Below the pieces are notes generated by a model. It was given only the letters and a program-made list of their open reading frames with translations. It was not told the DNA's origin and ran no database searches. Shown here one piece after another: positions 21,763-33,318 of a stretch of DNA of 64,000 nt. Position numbers and translations under genes: made by a program. The DNA is taken from assembly GCA_035610365.1 (NCBI GenBank), contig CM069438.1, forward strand, positions 49,968,837 to 50,032,836, written 5' to 3'. Numbering within the stretch: position 1 is the first letter of the stretch; every line of letters starts with the position of its first letter. This DNA is from Aquatica leii. Its lineage: Eukaryota > Arthropoda > Insecta > Coleoptera > Lampyridae.

Positions 21763-23170
21763 CAAATTATGGGGGTCGTTGCCGCAAGTTATTATTAAGT
21801 AGAAAATTAAAGCACACTTTTGGGGCGTCTATAAATTAACTTTAAAATTTTGTAGTCTTAGAAATATTTTAATATTAGGTGATCTATAGCCGAGTACACT
21901 GATTTACTAACATTTTAGAGACGCTGTAACTGAAAAGCGTTTTGAGGATGTTTATCTAAACTTGAAACGAGCGTTTTCATTGTGATTTTACTCTACAAAT
22001 CGAGTTTTTATAGTCGGCCGAATTATATGCAATTTTTAAATTATTTTGCAAACTTCTGCACATACACATTAATAAAAATATCAATTAAAGCAGCTATAGA
22101 TAAAATTATTTTAGGTGATTTACTACATTTTTAGTAACGCTTTTGCGTACTTTAATAATTAATTTTAGTTTGAAAGTTGTCAAAGTTTGAAATGACTTAA
22201 AACAAATATTAAAAAAGATAAATTAATTTTTAGATTGAATACAAATTTTCATTTTTTATTATACAAAAGTTTTTTTATAAAAACGTAAATTGATTAATTA
22301 TTCTAGAAAGTAACTTCAATTTTCTTGATTCCAATAGAACCCTTCTATTTTTTCAAATTTTATGTAAAATTGTTGACGGTAATGGAACCGGAGGGTTCTT
22401 TCTGCTAGGTACAAAAAACAAAAATGTACCTGGATAGTGAAGATTGAATTGTGAATCCAAAGACTTAACGGCACATAACACAATGCGATAGTAATTGACT
22501 GGATTTACTTGAAACATATTCTTCTCAGTCACATTCATACATTCGGTTTCATCAATTAACAACATAAATTTAAAAAAAAAACAATAAGTCAAGCCAGGAT
22601 AGAACTAAAAAGCATGGCGCAATCAAATACACGTACAAAAGAATTAAGTACCAAAATGGTCCCAGGCAATAAAGTAAATTCAATGAAAATAATTAATTAA
22701 TTATTACCCTATTAACACTTTTAAACTAATAAAAAAAAATAATAAACCAAAACTGTTCATTTGGCAGCTGACAAAAATAAATGTCCTAATACAATTTATA
22801 TTTTCTAAAAAACTTAAAAGTCAAACGTATTTTTAGTTTAAGATATCGATAATTGGAAATACGTCAGTAAACTTCCAAAATACGACGTAAAATAATAAAT
22901 TACTTGAAAACAAAAATTATTTAAAATGGCAAAGTTGATTTAAAATACGTTAGTCAACTAGCAAATTTCTTAAAAGAACTAAATAAATGACAAATGCAAA
23001 CGCCAAATTAAAACGAACGTAAATACGAAGGTTATTCTTTTTTTGTGTTAGTAGAAGTGTTTATCACGGTTTTTAAAACGGATTTGTTTTAATCAAGAGG
23101 TGGTTAGTCTAGCGCCGCTGCACTCCGGTCTTCTTCGTTTTTTTGTGCACCTCTGATTTATTACTCTCTC
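21763..23170. other. AT-rich spacer, no gene recognised
   Basis: Follows the Tc1 element. A 79-codon minus ORF at 22353-22592 has no recognisable domain and is not supported. It may be intron of the gene that owns the Ig exon. Confidence 0.55.
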
Positions 23171-23189
23171 AGCAGTTCTGTTTCGTCAA

Positions 23190-24265
23190 TGAAGTCTAGA
23201 AGTTTATTCCAAGGCACCTTTTTAACCCATCTTCGGTCAGTTTTGGTTTGCCGAGAATTGTTGTGCGTTGCATTTGATATACTTCGCATTTACACAGCGG
23301 ATGCTGAGGAGTCTCGTCGTTCTCCAAGCATCCGCGGTATACAGAGCTGCTTTGAAATCCCATTTTATTAAGTCCACATTGCTTTGTTATTAGTCCCGTG
23401 AGTTTCCTCAACTTTTGTCTACTCATGCTTGATAATGGAGTTTAAGTGTTTGGTTGGCCCTCTGTAAGGAAGAGTTTTGTGTGCCTCGTCCCTGACGAGA
23501 TTTTCTTCTGTAAGGAAGAGTTTTGTGTGCCTCGTCCCTGACGAGATTTTCCATAGTTCTTTATGCTCTTCAGCAAGTTTGCTGCAAATTGTTTCGTTTC
23601 CGGTCTCGTAAGCGATTCCCAAAAAGGGGTTCAGGTCCGATATATGTCCCTGTAGTGCCCTTTTTAGCTAGTACGAGCGCCATTAGGTTTCCCTTTACAT
23701 TCTGGTTTTTTGGTATCTAGATGAGCTGCACTAATTGGCGAGTTCCCAATATCTCCAGACTGTTTATCCATGCCATAACTAGTGTGGATTTTGTTACTGG
23801 CGATCTTAGCTCCAGTAGTGCTGCTTGGCGGTCAGATATGATCGATATTGGACCATTTGTATATGATTTCGAGTCGATAATGTTCCAGTCAATCGCAGTC
23901 ACCTGAACTTGAAAAGCAGACGCATATTTACCCAAGATTAACGAAAATTGCTTCACATGCTGCTTGCCTCCATATAGTCTGTCTCCGGTATCGTTGCGGT
24001 TTTTGGCCTCATCTGTGTACCAGATAGTTCTTTAACCACGCTCAGGTAAATGGTATTATCACTTTAAATTTCTTTATGATCTGATAATTTTTTGTAAAGT
24101 CAGATCTCATAGTTAAGATTATTTCTTCACGCGCCACGTTGTATATACCCGGTTTGTTTTTTTCGGTAATTGACGTGTGTTCATTAATATGCAGCCTGTA
24201 TGCTACTTGTCTTGCTTCCATCATTACAACGAGGTGTAAAAGAGTGAAAAAAGTCCTTCTCAGAG
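23190..24265 (-). pseudogene. LINE fragment: RT thumb, RNase H and C-terminal domain
   Basis: Minus strand, from about 24260 down. First comes thumb/linker text, EARQVAYRLHINEH and IKKFKVIIPF. It is followed by a RNase H domain: TDEAKNRNDTGD-like start, LGKYASAFQVQVTAIDW, ISDRQAALLEL, and STLVMAWINSLEILGTRQLV. The C-terminus has LRKLTGLITKQCGLNKMGF and DETPQHPLCKCEVYQ, the Cys/His tail found behind RNase H in Jockey/LOA/I-like LINEs. It is broken by stops and by a 46-bp tandem duplication inside the linker. The RT palm and everything 5' is absent. Confidence 0.75.
23461..23552. repeat. 46-bp tandem duplication
   Basis: TCTGTAAGGAAGAGTTTTGT and the following 26 bases occur twice head to tail (23461-23506, 23507-23552), differing only in the last base. 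It lies within the LINE fragment. Confidence 0.95.
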
Positions 24266-24279
24266 AACACTGGACCAAG

Positions 24280-25020
24280 GACCAATATCCTTAACAAACA
24301 AATAAACACCAACCCTTGATGATCAAAAATTTACTCTGAATATAATCCCTAGCGCAAAAAACTTTAGATGTAGAAAGATGAAACTTAAGTATCGAAATTT
24401 AAATGTGGATTTGCAGAATCAGAAACAAAATAATCAAGAAGAAGAACTATGTTAGCTGTGCCAAAAAGTATCTACGGACGGTACGAGATTCTGCAATCAG
24501 TAATCCAAAGGTCACAACAACAAAGTCTAAAAATCTAAACACTATCTGAGTGTACCAAAGAAAATAAAGTCCAATCCCCATAACCCAAGCAACACTAAAA
24601 GAAAGAAAGAGAAGGAGTAAGTAATAAGAAAGAATAAGGAACTTCACTTGATAACCGAACATCCCTAGTTCTTGTTCATCGTGTTGAAATGTCACCATGG
24701 AACCTAAAAGCCAAAGAATGGATTAATATATTTCATAAGCAAAAGAAACCTAAAGAAAAGTGAAATATGAAAGATAAGAAAAAATGAAAAGTAAGAAAAA
24801 CGGAGCAAAATAAGAATAGATGTCTGTGCGTCTCTTATAGAAGAAAAAAATGGGCGACCAACCCTCCAACGCCCAACTAACCGCTCTAAACATGGAGAAA
24901 AGAAAAAGAATAGGACGAGAGAAGAATTTCTGACTGTCAAATAGGCAACTTTTTACTCGTAACCGCGTGGGGGTAGATATTGAAATGGTTAGTCGGTTTT
25001 CGGTCATAAGCGGTGCAGAA
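24280..25020 (-). mobile_element. LTR element X, 3'-side segment (part of copy A)
   Basis: Aligns, with indels, to 48100-48650 of the second copy. Shared landmarks on the + strand are GAAAGAATAAG, CAACACGATGAACAAG-like text around the ACATTTCAACACGA point, AAAGTGAAATAT and AAAATGAAAAGTAAG. On the minus strand it is very rich in T, giving hydrophobic false ORFs. The next part of the element resumes at 30781, beyond the tandem array. Confidence 0.65.
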
Positions 25021-25090
25021 TGTGTTTAAACGCCATTCTTACGTTAAATTTAGTGCTGCTAGGAAGTTGAAAACAACACTCGATAAAGGG

Positions 25091-28000
25091 TAAAATTTTC
25101 ATCTATTAACATGTACCTTATGGCAATCTTTTTTTTATGGAAATGTATCTTGATGCAGAACACATTAACTTTTAAGAAGCCTGCTCGATGTTAATTCTCC
25201 AATTCTCCAAATGCTGAAATAAGATCGTCGTCGCGGTGTCGTACTCAAGTAGTTTTGTTGGGTTTACTAGACTATTGAGTATCTTCAAATTTCAAGTGTT
25301 AATCGTTTCCTATGAGGTCAGCAAATACGCGATAACGTTATTGAGAAGTATTCCACTTTATTAAGTAATTTAAATTACTATTACGATTCTATAATTTTTT
25401 TGTAAGGATATTCGGAAGTACGTTGCGCACGTTACGGGATTAGAATGCTTAATTTAACCAGATTTGTATCTTGCTTGCACGTCTGGCGTAATTCGATCCG
25501 GTGAGATTATTATAAAGAAAATGTTGTAGCGCGATTACGGTTAAACAACTTGAATTTAGCGATTGTATTTGATTTAATGATTTTCTTTTTGCACATATTT
25601 CATCTAGGCTAGTGTTCTAATTACTTCCAAATCCAAAATAAATTTTATCAAATTTTTATTTTAAACTAATTGGTATTTTAATTCAATTTATATGATACTT
25701 GATGATATCAAATTATGCTATAAAACTGATTGTAATTTTAATTCAGTTTATATGATAATGTGTCGTCATCAACTGCGTAGCTATTATATGTAAATAATTT
25801 TGTGTTCGGATGTACCGACGACTAGATATTTAGTCTTAGACTTTGCTGTAATGTTTTGTCTCTTTTCTTCTCTTTTTCGTTATCCACTGTGGTGCAGTAT
25901 TAGTCTGGAACAAATCGTAATGATTTTGTTATAATTTTTTTTTTGTTTTATTCTTAACGCCTGGTCTAGACTTTTTCCTTTGGGTTTTTCTACTTGCAAG
26001 GAAAAGTAGCGCAAAGCACCGACTCGCCAGACAAAGTTGGGTACTAACAACTTGACTTACGACCATCTCCGACTTAAGTTAACCAAACAGATGAGTTGAC
26101 AATCTACTTAATGAAGATTTTCTGACTCTTTCGCAATTAGTACGTTACAAATTAGTCATAAAACGAATCTGTACCCATTGCTGTTCCAAATCGGACAGTT
26201 TACTGTAAGTGTTACATGCCTACGAACGGAATAGGAAACGCAAAAGAATTAAATTAAAATTTTTATCCATTAACATGTACCTTATGGCAATCTTTTTTTT
26301 AAGAAAGTTTATCTTGATGCAGAACACATAAGCTTTTAAGAAGCCTCCTCGATATTAATTCTCCAATTCTCCAAATTCTGTAATAAGATCATCGTCGCGG
26401 AGTTGTACTCAAGTAGTTTTGTTGGGGTTTGTCACAAGTAATGCTGGACTATTGAGTATCTTCAAATTTCAAGTGTTAATCGTTTCTTATGAGGTCAGCA
26501 AATGCGCGATAACGTTAATGAGAAGTATTCCACTTTCTTAAGTAATTTAAATTACTATTACGATTTTATAATTTTTTGTAAGGAGATTTGGAAGTACGTT
26601 GCGCACGTTACGGGATTAGAATGCTTAATTTAACCAGATTTGTATCTTGCTTGCACGTCTGACGTAATTCGATCCGGTGAGATTATTATAAAAAAAATGT
26701 AATAGCTCGATTACGTTTAAATAATTTCAATTTAGCGGTTGCATTTGATTTAATGATTTTCTTTTCGCACATATTTCAATCTAAGCTAGTGTTCTAATTA
26801 CTTCCAAATCCACAATAAATTTTATCAAATTTTTATTTTAAACTAATTGGTTTTTTAATTCAATTTATATGATACTTGATGATATCAAATTATGCTATAA
26901 AACTGATTGTAATTTTAATTCAGTTTATATGATAATGTGTCGTCATCAACTGCGAAGCTATTATATGTAAATAATTTTGTGTTCGGATATAGCGACGACT
27001 AGATATTTAGTCTTAGACTTTGCTGTAATGTTTTGTCTCTTTTCTTCTTTTTTTCGTTATCCACTGTGGTGCAGTATTAGTCTCGAATAAATCGTAATGA
27101 TTTTGTTATAATTTTTTGTTGTTTTATTCTTAACGCCTAGTCTAGACTTTTTCCTTAACGTTTTTCTACTTGCAAGGAAAAGTAGCGCAAAGCACCGATT
27201 CACCAGACAAAGTTGGGTACTAACAACTTGACTTACGACCATCTCCGACTACAATTAGCCAAACAGATGAGTTGACAATCTACTTAATTAAGATTTTCTG
27301 ACCCTTTCACAATTAGTACGTTACAAGTTAGTCATAAAACGAATCTGTACCCATTGCTGTTCCAAATCGGACAGTTTACTGTAAGAGTTACATGCCGACA
27401 AACGGAATAGGAAACGCAAAAGAATTAAAGTAAAATTTTTATCCATTAACATCTACCTTATGGAAATCTTTTTTTTAAGAAAATTTATCTTGATGCAGAA
27501 CACATAAGCTTTTAAGAAGCCTCCTCGACGTTTATTCTCCAATTCTCCAAATGCTGAAATAAGATCGTCGTCGCGGAGACGTACTCAAGTAGTTTTGTTG
27601 GGGTTTGTCACAAGTAGTGCTGGACTATTGAGTATCTTCGAATTTCAAGTGTTAATCGTTTTCTATGAGGTCAGCAAATACGCGATAACGTTAATGAGAA
27701 GTATTCCACTTTCTTAAGTAATTTAAATTACTATTACAATTCTATAATTTTTTGTAAGGAGATTCGGAAGTACGTTGCGCACGTTACGGGATTAGAATGC
27801 TTAATTTAACCAGATTTTTTATCTTGCTTGCACGTCTGACGTAATTCGATCCGGTGAGATTATTATAAAGAAAATGTTGTAGCGCAATTACGGTTAAACA
27901 ACTTAAATTTAGCGATTGCATTTGATTTAATAATTTTCCTTTTGCACATATTTCATCTAGGCTAGTGTTCTAATTACTTCCAAATCCACAATAAATTTTA

Positions 28001-30778
28001 TCAAATTTTTATTTTAAATTAATTGGTATTTTAATTCGTATTTATATGATACTTGATGATATCAAATTATGCTATAAAACTGATTGTAATTTTAATTCAG
28101 TTTATATGATAATGTGTCGTCATCAACTGCGTAGCTATTATATGTAAATAATTTTGTGTTCGGATGTACCGACGACTAGATATTTAGTCTTAGACTTTAC
28201 TGTAATGTTTTGTCTCTTTTCTTCTCTTTTTCGTTATCCACTGTGGTGCAGTATTAGTCTCGAACAAATCGTAATGATTTTGTTATAATTTTTTGTTGTT
28301 TTATTCTTAAAGCCTAGTCTAGACTTTTTCCTTAAGGTTTTTCTAGTTGCAAGGAAAAGTAGCGCAAAGCACCGACTCACCAGACCAAGTTGGGTACTAA
28401 CAACTTGACTTACGACCATCTCCGACTACAATTAGCCAAACAGATGAGTCGACAATCTACTCAATTAAGATTTTCTGACCCTTTCACAATTAGTACGTTA
28501 CAAGTTAGTCATAAAACGAATCTGTACCCATTGCTGTTCCAAATCGGACAGTTTACTGTAAGAGTTACATGCCGACGAACGGAATAGGAAACGCAAAAGA
28601 AATAAAGTAAAATTTTTATCCATTAACATCTACCTTATGGCAATCTTTTTTTTTTTAAATGTATCTTGATGCAGAACACATAAGCTTTTAAGAAACCTCC
28701 TCGATGTTTATTCTCCAATTCTCCAAATGCTGAAATAAGATCGTCGTCGCGGAGGCGTACTCTAGTAGTTTTGTTGGGGTTTGTCACAAATAATGCTGGA
28801 CTATTGATTATCTTCAAATTTCAAGTGTTAATCGTTTCTTATGAGGTCAGCAAATACGCGATAACGTTAATGGGAAGTATTCCACTTTCTTAAGTAATTT
28901 AAATTACTATTACGATTTTATAATTTTTTGTAAGGAGATTTGGAAGTACGTTGCGCACGTTACGGGATTAGAATGCTTAATTTAACCAGATTTGTATCTT
29001 GCTTGCACGTCTGACGTAATTCGATCCGGTGAGATTATTATAAAAAAAATGTAATAGCTCGATTACGGTTAAACAATTTCAATTTAGCGATTGCATTCCA
29101 TTTAATGATTTTCTTTTCGCACATATTTCAATCTAGGCTAGTGTTCTAATTACTTCCAAATCTACAATAAATTTTATCAAATTTTTATTTAAAACTAATT
29201 GCCATTTTTATTCAATTTATATGATACTTGATGATATCAAATTATGCTATAAAACTGATTGTAATTTTAATTCAATTTATATGATAATGTGTCGTTATCA
29301 ACTGCGTAGCTATTATATGTAAATCATTTTGTGTTCGGATGTACCAACGACTAGATATTTAGTCTTAGACTTTGCTGTAATGTTTTGTCTCTTTTCTTCT
29401 CTTTTTCGTTATCCACTGTGGTGCAGTATTAGTCTCGAACAAATCGTAATGATTTTGTTATAATTTTTTGTTGTTTTATTCTTAACGCCTGGTCTAGACT
29501 TTTTCCTTTGGGTTTTTCTGCTTGCAAGGAAAAGTAGCGCAAAGCACCGACTCGCCAGACGAAGTTGGGTACTAACAACTTGACTTACGACCATCTCCGA
29601 CTTTAATTAGACAAACAGATGAGTTGACAATCTACTTAATTAAGATTTTCTGACCCTTTCACAATTAGTACGTTACAAGTTAGTCATAAAACGAACCTGT
29701 ACCCATTGCTGTTCCAAATCGGACAGTTTACTGTAAGAGTTACATGCCGATGAACGGAATAGGAAACGCAAAAGAATTAAAGTAAAATTTTTATCCATTA
29801 ACATCTACCTTATGGCAATCTTTTTTTTTAAGAAAATTTATCTTGATGCAGAACGCATAAGCTTTTAACAAGCCTCCTCGATGTTAATTCTCCAATTCTC
29901 CAAATGCTGAAATAAGATCGTCGTCGCGGAGACGTACTCAAGTAGTTTTGTTAGGGTTTGTCACAAGTAATGCTGGACTATTGAGTATCTTCAAATTCTA
30001 AGTGTTAATCGTTTCTTATGAGGTCAGCAAATACGCGATAACATTAATGAGAAGTATTCCACTTTCTTAAGTAATTTAAATTACTATTACGATTCTATAA
30101 TTTTTTGTAAGGAGATTTGGAAGTACGTTGCGCACGTTACGGGATTAAAATGTTTAATTTAACCAGATTTGTATCTTGCTTGCACGTCTGACGTAATTCG
30201 ATCCTGTGAGATTATTATAAAGAAAATGTAATAGCTCGATTACAGTTAAACAATTTCAATTTAGCGATTGCATTTGATTTAATGATTTTGCTTTTGCACA
30301 TATTTCATCTAGGCTAGTGTTCTAATTACTTCCAAATCCACAATAATTGGACGACTAGATATTTAGTCTTAGACTTTGCTGTAATGTTTTGTCTCTTTTC
30401 TTCTTTTTTTCGTTATCCACTGTGGTGCAGTATTAGTCTCGAATAAATCGTAATGATTTTGTTAAAATTTTTTGTTGTTTTATTTTTAACGCCTGTTCTA
30501 GACTTTTCTTTTGGTTTTTTCTACTTGCAAGGAAAAGTAGCACAGGGCACCGACTTACCAGACGAAGTTGGGTACTAACAACTTGACATACGACCATCTC
30601 CGACTTAATTTAGCTAAACAGATGAGTTGACAACCTACTTAATTGAGATTTTCTGACCCTTTCACAATTAGTACGTTACAAGTTAGTCATAGAACGAATC
30701 TGTACCCATTGCTGTTCCAAATCGGACAGTTTACTGTAAGAGTTACATGCCGACGAACGGAATAGGAAACGCAAAAGA
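25091..30778. repeat. Five tandem copies of a ~1177-bp unit
   Basis: Units start with TAAAATTTTTATCCATTAAC at 25091, 26254, 27431, 28608 and 29783, giving lengths of 1163, 1177, 1177, 1175 and 996 bp. The last lacks about 180 bp near 30345. Copies are highly similar throughout. Inside each unit a ~60-70-bp AT-rich block (TTTTAATTCAATTTATATGA) is itself repeated. A 61-codon minus-strand ORF (27057-27242, 28234-28419, 29409-29594) is kept in three units, frame-broken in the first. I find no protein family, tRNA or TE hallmark in the unit. The array separates two parts of LTR element X. Confidence 0.95.
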
Positions 30779-30849
30779 GTAAAAAAACTAAAACCAAAGT
30801 GAGAGTCTTACCAGTCCTTATCTCAAAATGTCCGACTAGTTGAATACAA

Positions 30850-33240
30850 TTATATTCTTAATTCTTTTTCGAGTTCGTCGCAATTTATTTGAAGTTCTTG
30901 ACATTCTGTTTCGCTCAAACCTACACTTACTCCACATGGTAGAATAATAATTTGAATACTAGCTACGCGTGGTGGGATCACCAAACCTTGGTTGTCACCA
31001 TGGACCATAACCATTACGCCTATCGACCTTGTGGTGATTCCCCACGAATTTTGGTAAACAAATTTTTTCTCTTGCGTCTCTGGGTCATCGTAAACAATTT
31101 CAAACATTTTTGAAAAGTTTTGACCTAAAAAGTGCGATGTTGCGGCTTGAATACCACGCCCACTTGCCGAAATGAATCCTTCAATAGTCAACGTGTAATC
31201 TCCGCCTGCAAATTTTTCTTTTTCTGTTTTGCGACCTTTAATTACTGGGATGGCTAATAAATCAGTATATATTTTTGCGTACAAATCTAAAATTATTTTA
31301 ACCTCTGCTTGACAATCATCTAAATTTGCGTAAGCAGTATGTCCTTCTTGCCATAAAAATTCTCTAGTTCTTAAAAATGGTTGCGGATGTTTAAATTCCC
31401 ACCTTACAACGTTATTCCACTGATTCATTTTAATTGGTAAATCCCTATACGATTGCACCCACTTAGCATACGCAGGATACATGACAGTTTCTGAAGTCGG
31501 ACGAACAGCAACCGGCTCGGCTAGATCAGAATCACCAGATTTGGTAACCCAAGCTACCTCGGGTGAAAAATCTTCAATGTGCGATTTTTCTTTTTCGAGT
31601 GCAGCACGAGAAACGAATATGGGGAAATAACAATTTTGCACTCCTAACTTCTTAATTTCGACATCAAACCACTCCTTAATTGCTTCCCATATAGAGTAAG
31701 ACCATGGCCTTAAAATGTAACACCCAGAAACGTCATAATATTCGATTAATTCGCCTTTAGTAATGACTTGTGAATACCAATCGGAAAGATTTTCTTCCTT
31801 CTTTGCTTCTAATCCCAAACGAGTTTGTTTTTTCAGAGCACTGCCATCGTCGACTACTTCAATCTTTTCCTTTTTCTTCTCTTGCTTGTGCTTAGAAGGT
31901 TTCTCCTCTTTTACTTTAGATGTTCTAGTAGGCGCTGAAATATCTTTACCTGTAACAGTTTTATACTCCGCTTTTAAATTCAGCAATTTTTTGACTTCAG
32001 CGTCAATTTCATCTTTAGGAGCACCAGATGCTTTAGCTTTTCTAACAACTTCGCCTTGTTCGTGAATTTTTGCAGCTAATTCGTTTTCTGTACTATTAGT
32101 CATTGTAGTATTTGTCGGTGAAACTGATGCTCCTGGTTTCCAATCCTTCCCAATTGATTTTTTGTATTCTTCTTTTAAACACAACAGCGCTTTTACTTCT
32201 GTATCGATAACACCTTTTTCTGCTTTATCTGTCTTAAGTTGGCGAATTTTATTTCCTTGACTGGAAATTTTATCTAATAATTCTGCTTCGTTGTATTTAG
32301 TCTCTACAACTATAGGCGCTGGTGTCGTTCCAGGCTTCCACGCGTTACCAGTTAACGATTTATAATCAGCTTTCAAAGTCAATAAAATGTTAACTTCAGC
32401 ATCTACTACTGATTTTTCAGCTTTCTTTGATTTTAAATCCCTAACTTTATCCCCTTGAGCAGTTATCTTGTTTAAAAGAATTGATTCACTGATAGAATTA
32501 TCTGGAATACTAGTTGGGCTGAATGGAGCTTCTACTTTAATAGTTGGAGCATCAGGTTTCCAATCAGAGCCAGTTAATTGTTTATATTGGTTTTTAAGAT
32601 TTAATAGTAATCTAACTTCTGTGTCAATTGATTCTTTAGGAGCTTTGCTCGATTTCAATTGCCTAACTTTTTCACCTTGAGTTGTAATTTTGGCACTAAT
32701 GACGTCAGAGCTATCAGTGCTCGGCTCACATACACTACTATCAAGAGGAGTACAGCCTGGTTTCCACTCAATATTAGTTATTGCCTTATATTGAGCTTTT
32801 AATTCTAATAGTACTTTAACGGCTGAATCTATTTCGTTTTTAGCAGCCTTCGCACCTTTTAAATTTCTAACAGTGTCACCTTGTGCAGTTATTTCTTTAT
32901 TTAAATCTTCTGCAGTTTTTGGTTTCTCAGTTGACGTAACTGGAATTTCTTGAGTTCCCGTTGCAAATGCCGCACCAGCAGTAGGACTGGCCTTAGTGTG
33001 ACCATCGGGAATAGAAAAGAGAATAATAGCACGTTCTTTACAAGTACTGAGATTTAACGGTTCATAAGCTGTTTCAACTTTAAAGAATCCTCTTCGCTGT
33101 AATTGAATTATGTCACCTTTCTTTAATTTCTTAAGCTCCGGGTCGCCTAACATTTGTACACTTTTCTTAGTTTCGTGTCCAACAAATTGCTTGAAGTCTT
33201 CGTCTTTCCCCAATAAAGGTTTGCTTATAATATGGTCAAC
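30850..33240 (-). CDS. EPRS: EPRS fragment: five WHEP domains plus ProRS core
   Basis: Continuous 796-codon frame of bifunctional glutamyl-prolyl-tRNA synthetase, with no intron and no stop until 30850. It begins VDHIISKPLLGKDEDFKQF in the C-terminal part of the GluRS half (LKKGDIIQLQRRGFFKVE; FSIPDGHTK). Five WHEP repeats follow (about residues 100-450), each with a K-I/T-x-QG start and a WKPG-like end. A Lys-rich linker leads to the class II ProRS catalytic core, with RPTSETVMYPAYAKW, motif 2 RTREFLWQEGHT, SGRGIQAATSHFLGQNF and GVMVMVHGDNQGLVIPPR. It stops at DELEKELRI, so the anticodon-binding and C-terminal zinc domains are missing, as is the GluRS catalytic half. There is no ATG at the left end (first in-frame ATG at 33153) and no AG acceptor or GT donor at either edge. 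It is best read as a captured mRNA fragment, not the native gene. A few ProRS residues look changed (for example SHF for SHH). Confidence 0.9.
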   Translation of the reverse strand, partial: VDHIISKPLLGKDEDFKQFVGHETKKSVQMLGDPELKKLKKGDIIQLQRRGFFKVETAYEPLNLSTCKERAIILFSIPDGHTKASPTAGAAFATGTQEIPVTSTEKPKTAEDLNKEITAQGDTVRNLKGAKAAKNEIDSAVKVLLELKAQYKAITNIEWKPGCTPLDSSVCEPSTDSSDVISAKITTQGEKVRQLKSSKAPKESIDTEVRLLLNLKNQYKQLTGSDWKPDAPTIKVEAPFSPTSIPDNSISESILLNKITAQGDKVRDLKSKKAEKSVVDAEVNILLTLKADYKSLTGNAWKPGTTPAPIVVETKYNEAELLDKISSQGNKIRQLKTDKAEKGVIDTEVKALLCLKEEYKKSIGKDWKPGASVSPTNTTMTNSTENELAAKIHEQGEVVRKAKASGAPKDEIDAEVKKLLNLKAEYKTVTGKDISAPTRTSKVKEEKPSKHKQEKKKEKIEVVDDGSALKKQTRLGLEAKKEENLSDWYSQVITKGELIEYYDVSGCYILRPWSYSIWEAIKEWFDVEIKKLGVQNCYFPIFVSRAALEKEKSHIEDFSPEVAWVTKSGDSDLAEPVAVRPTSETVMYPAYAKWVQSYRDLPIKMNQWNNVVRWEFKHPQPFLRTREFLWQEGHTAYANLDDCQAEVKIILDLYAKIYTDLLAIPVIKGRKTEKEKFAGGDYTLTIEGFISASGRGIQAATSHFLGQNFSKMFEIVYDDPETQEKKFVYQNSWGITTRSIGVMVMVHGDNQGLVIPPRVASIQIIILPCGVSVGLSETECQELQINCDELEKELRI

Positions 33241-33318
33241 AGAGAGGTAGTATTTCTTACAGTAAAATTTTTAAAAAATAATCCCAAACAAATTTACTAG
33301 AAACTTGAGCAAAGAATA

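Noticed and set aside
30850-33240. Native EPRS exon
   Set aside because: No AG/GT splice sites at the edges, a stop directly after the truncation inside the ProRS half, and flanks that are one continuous retroelement in a second copy.
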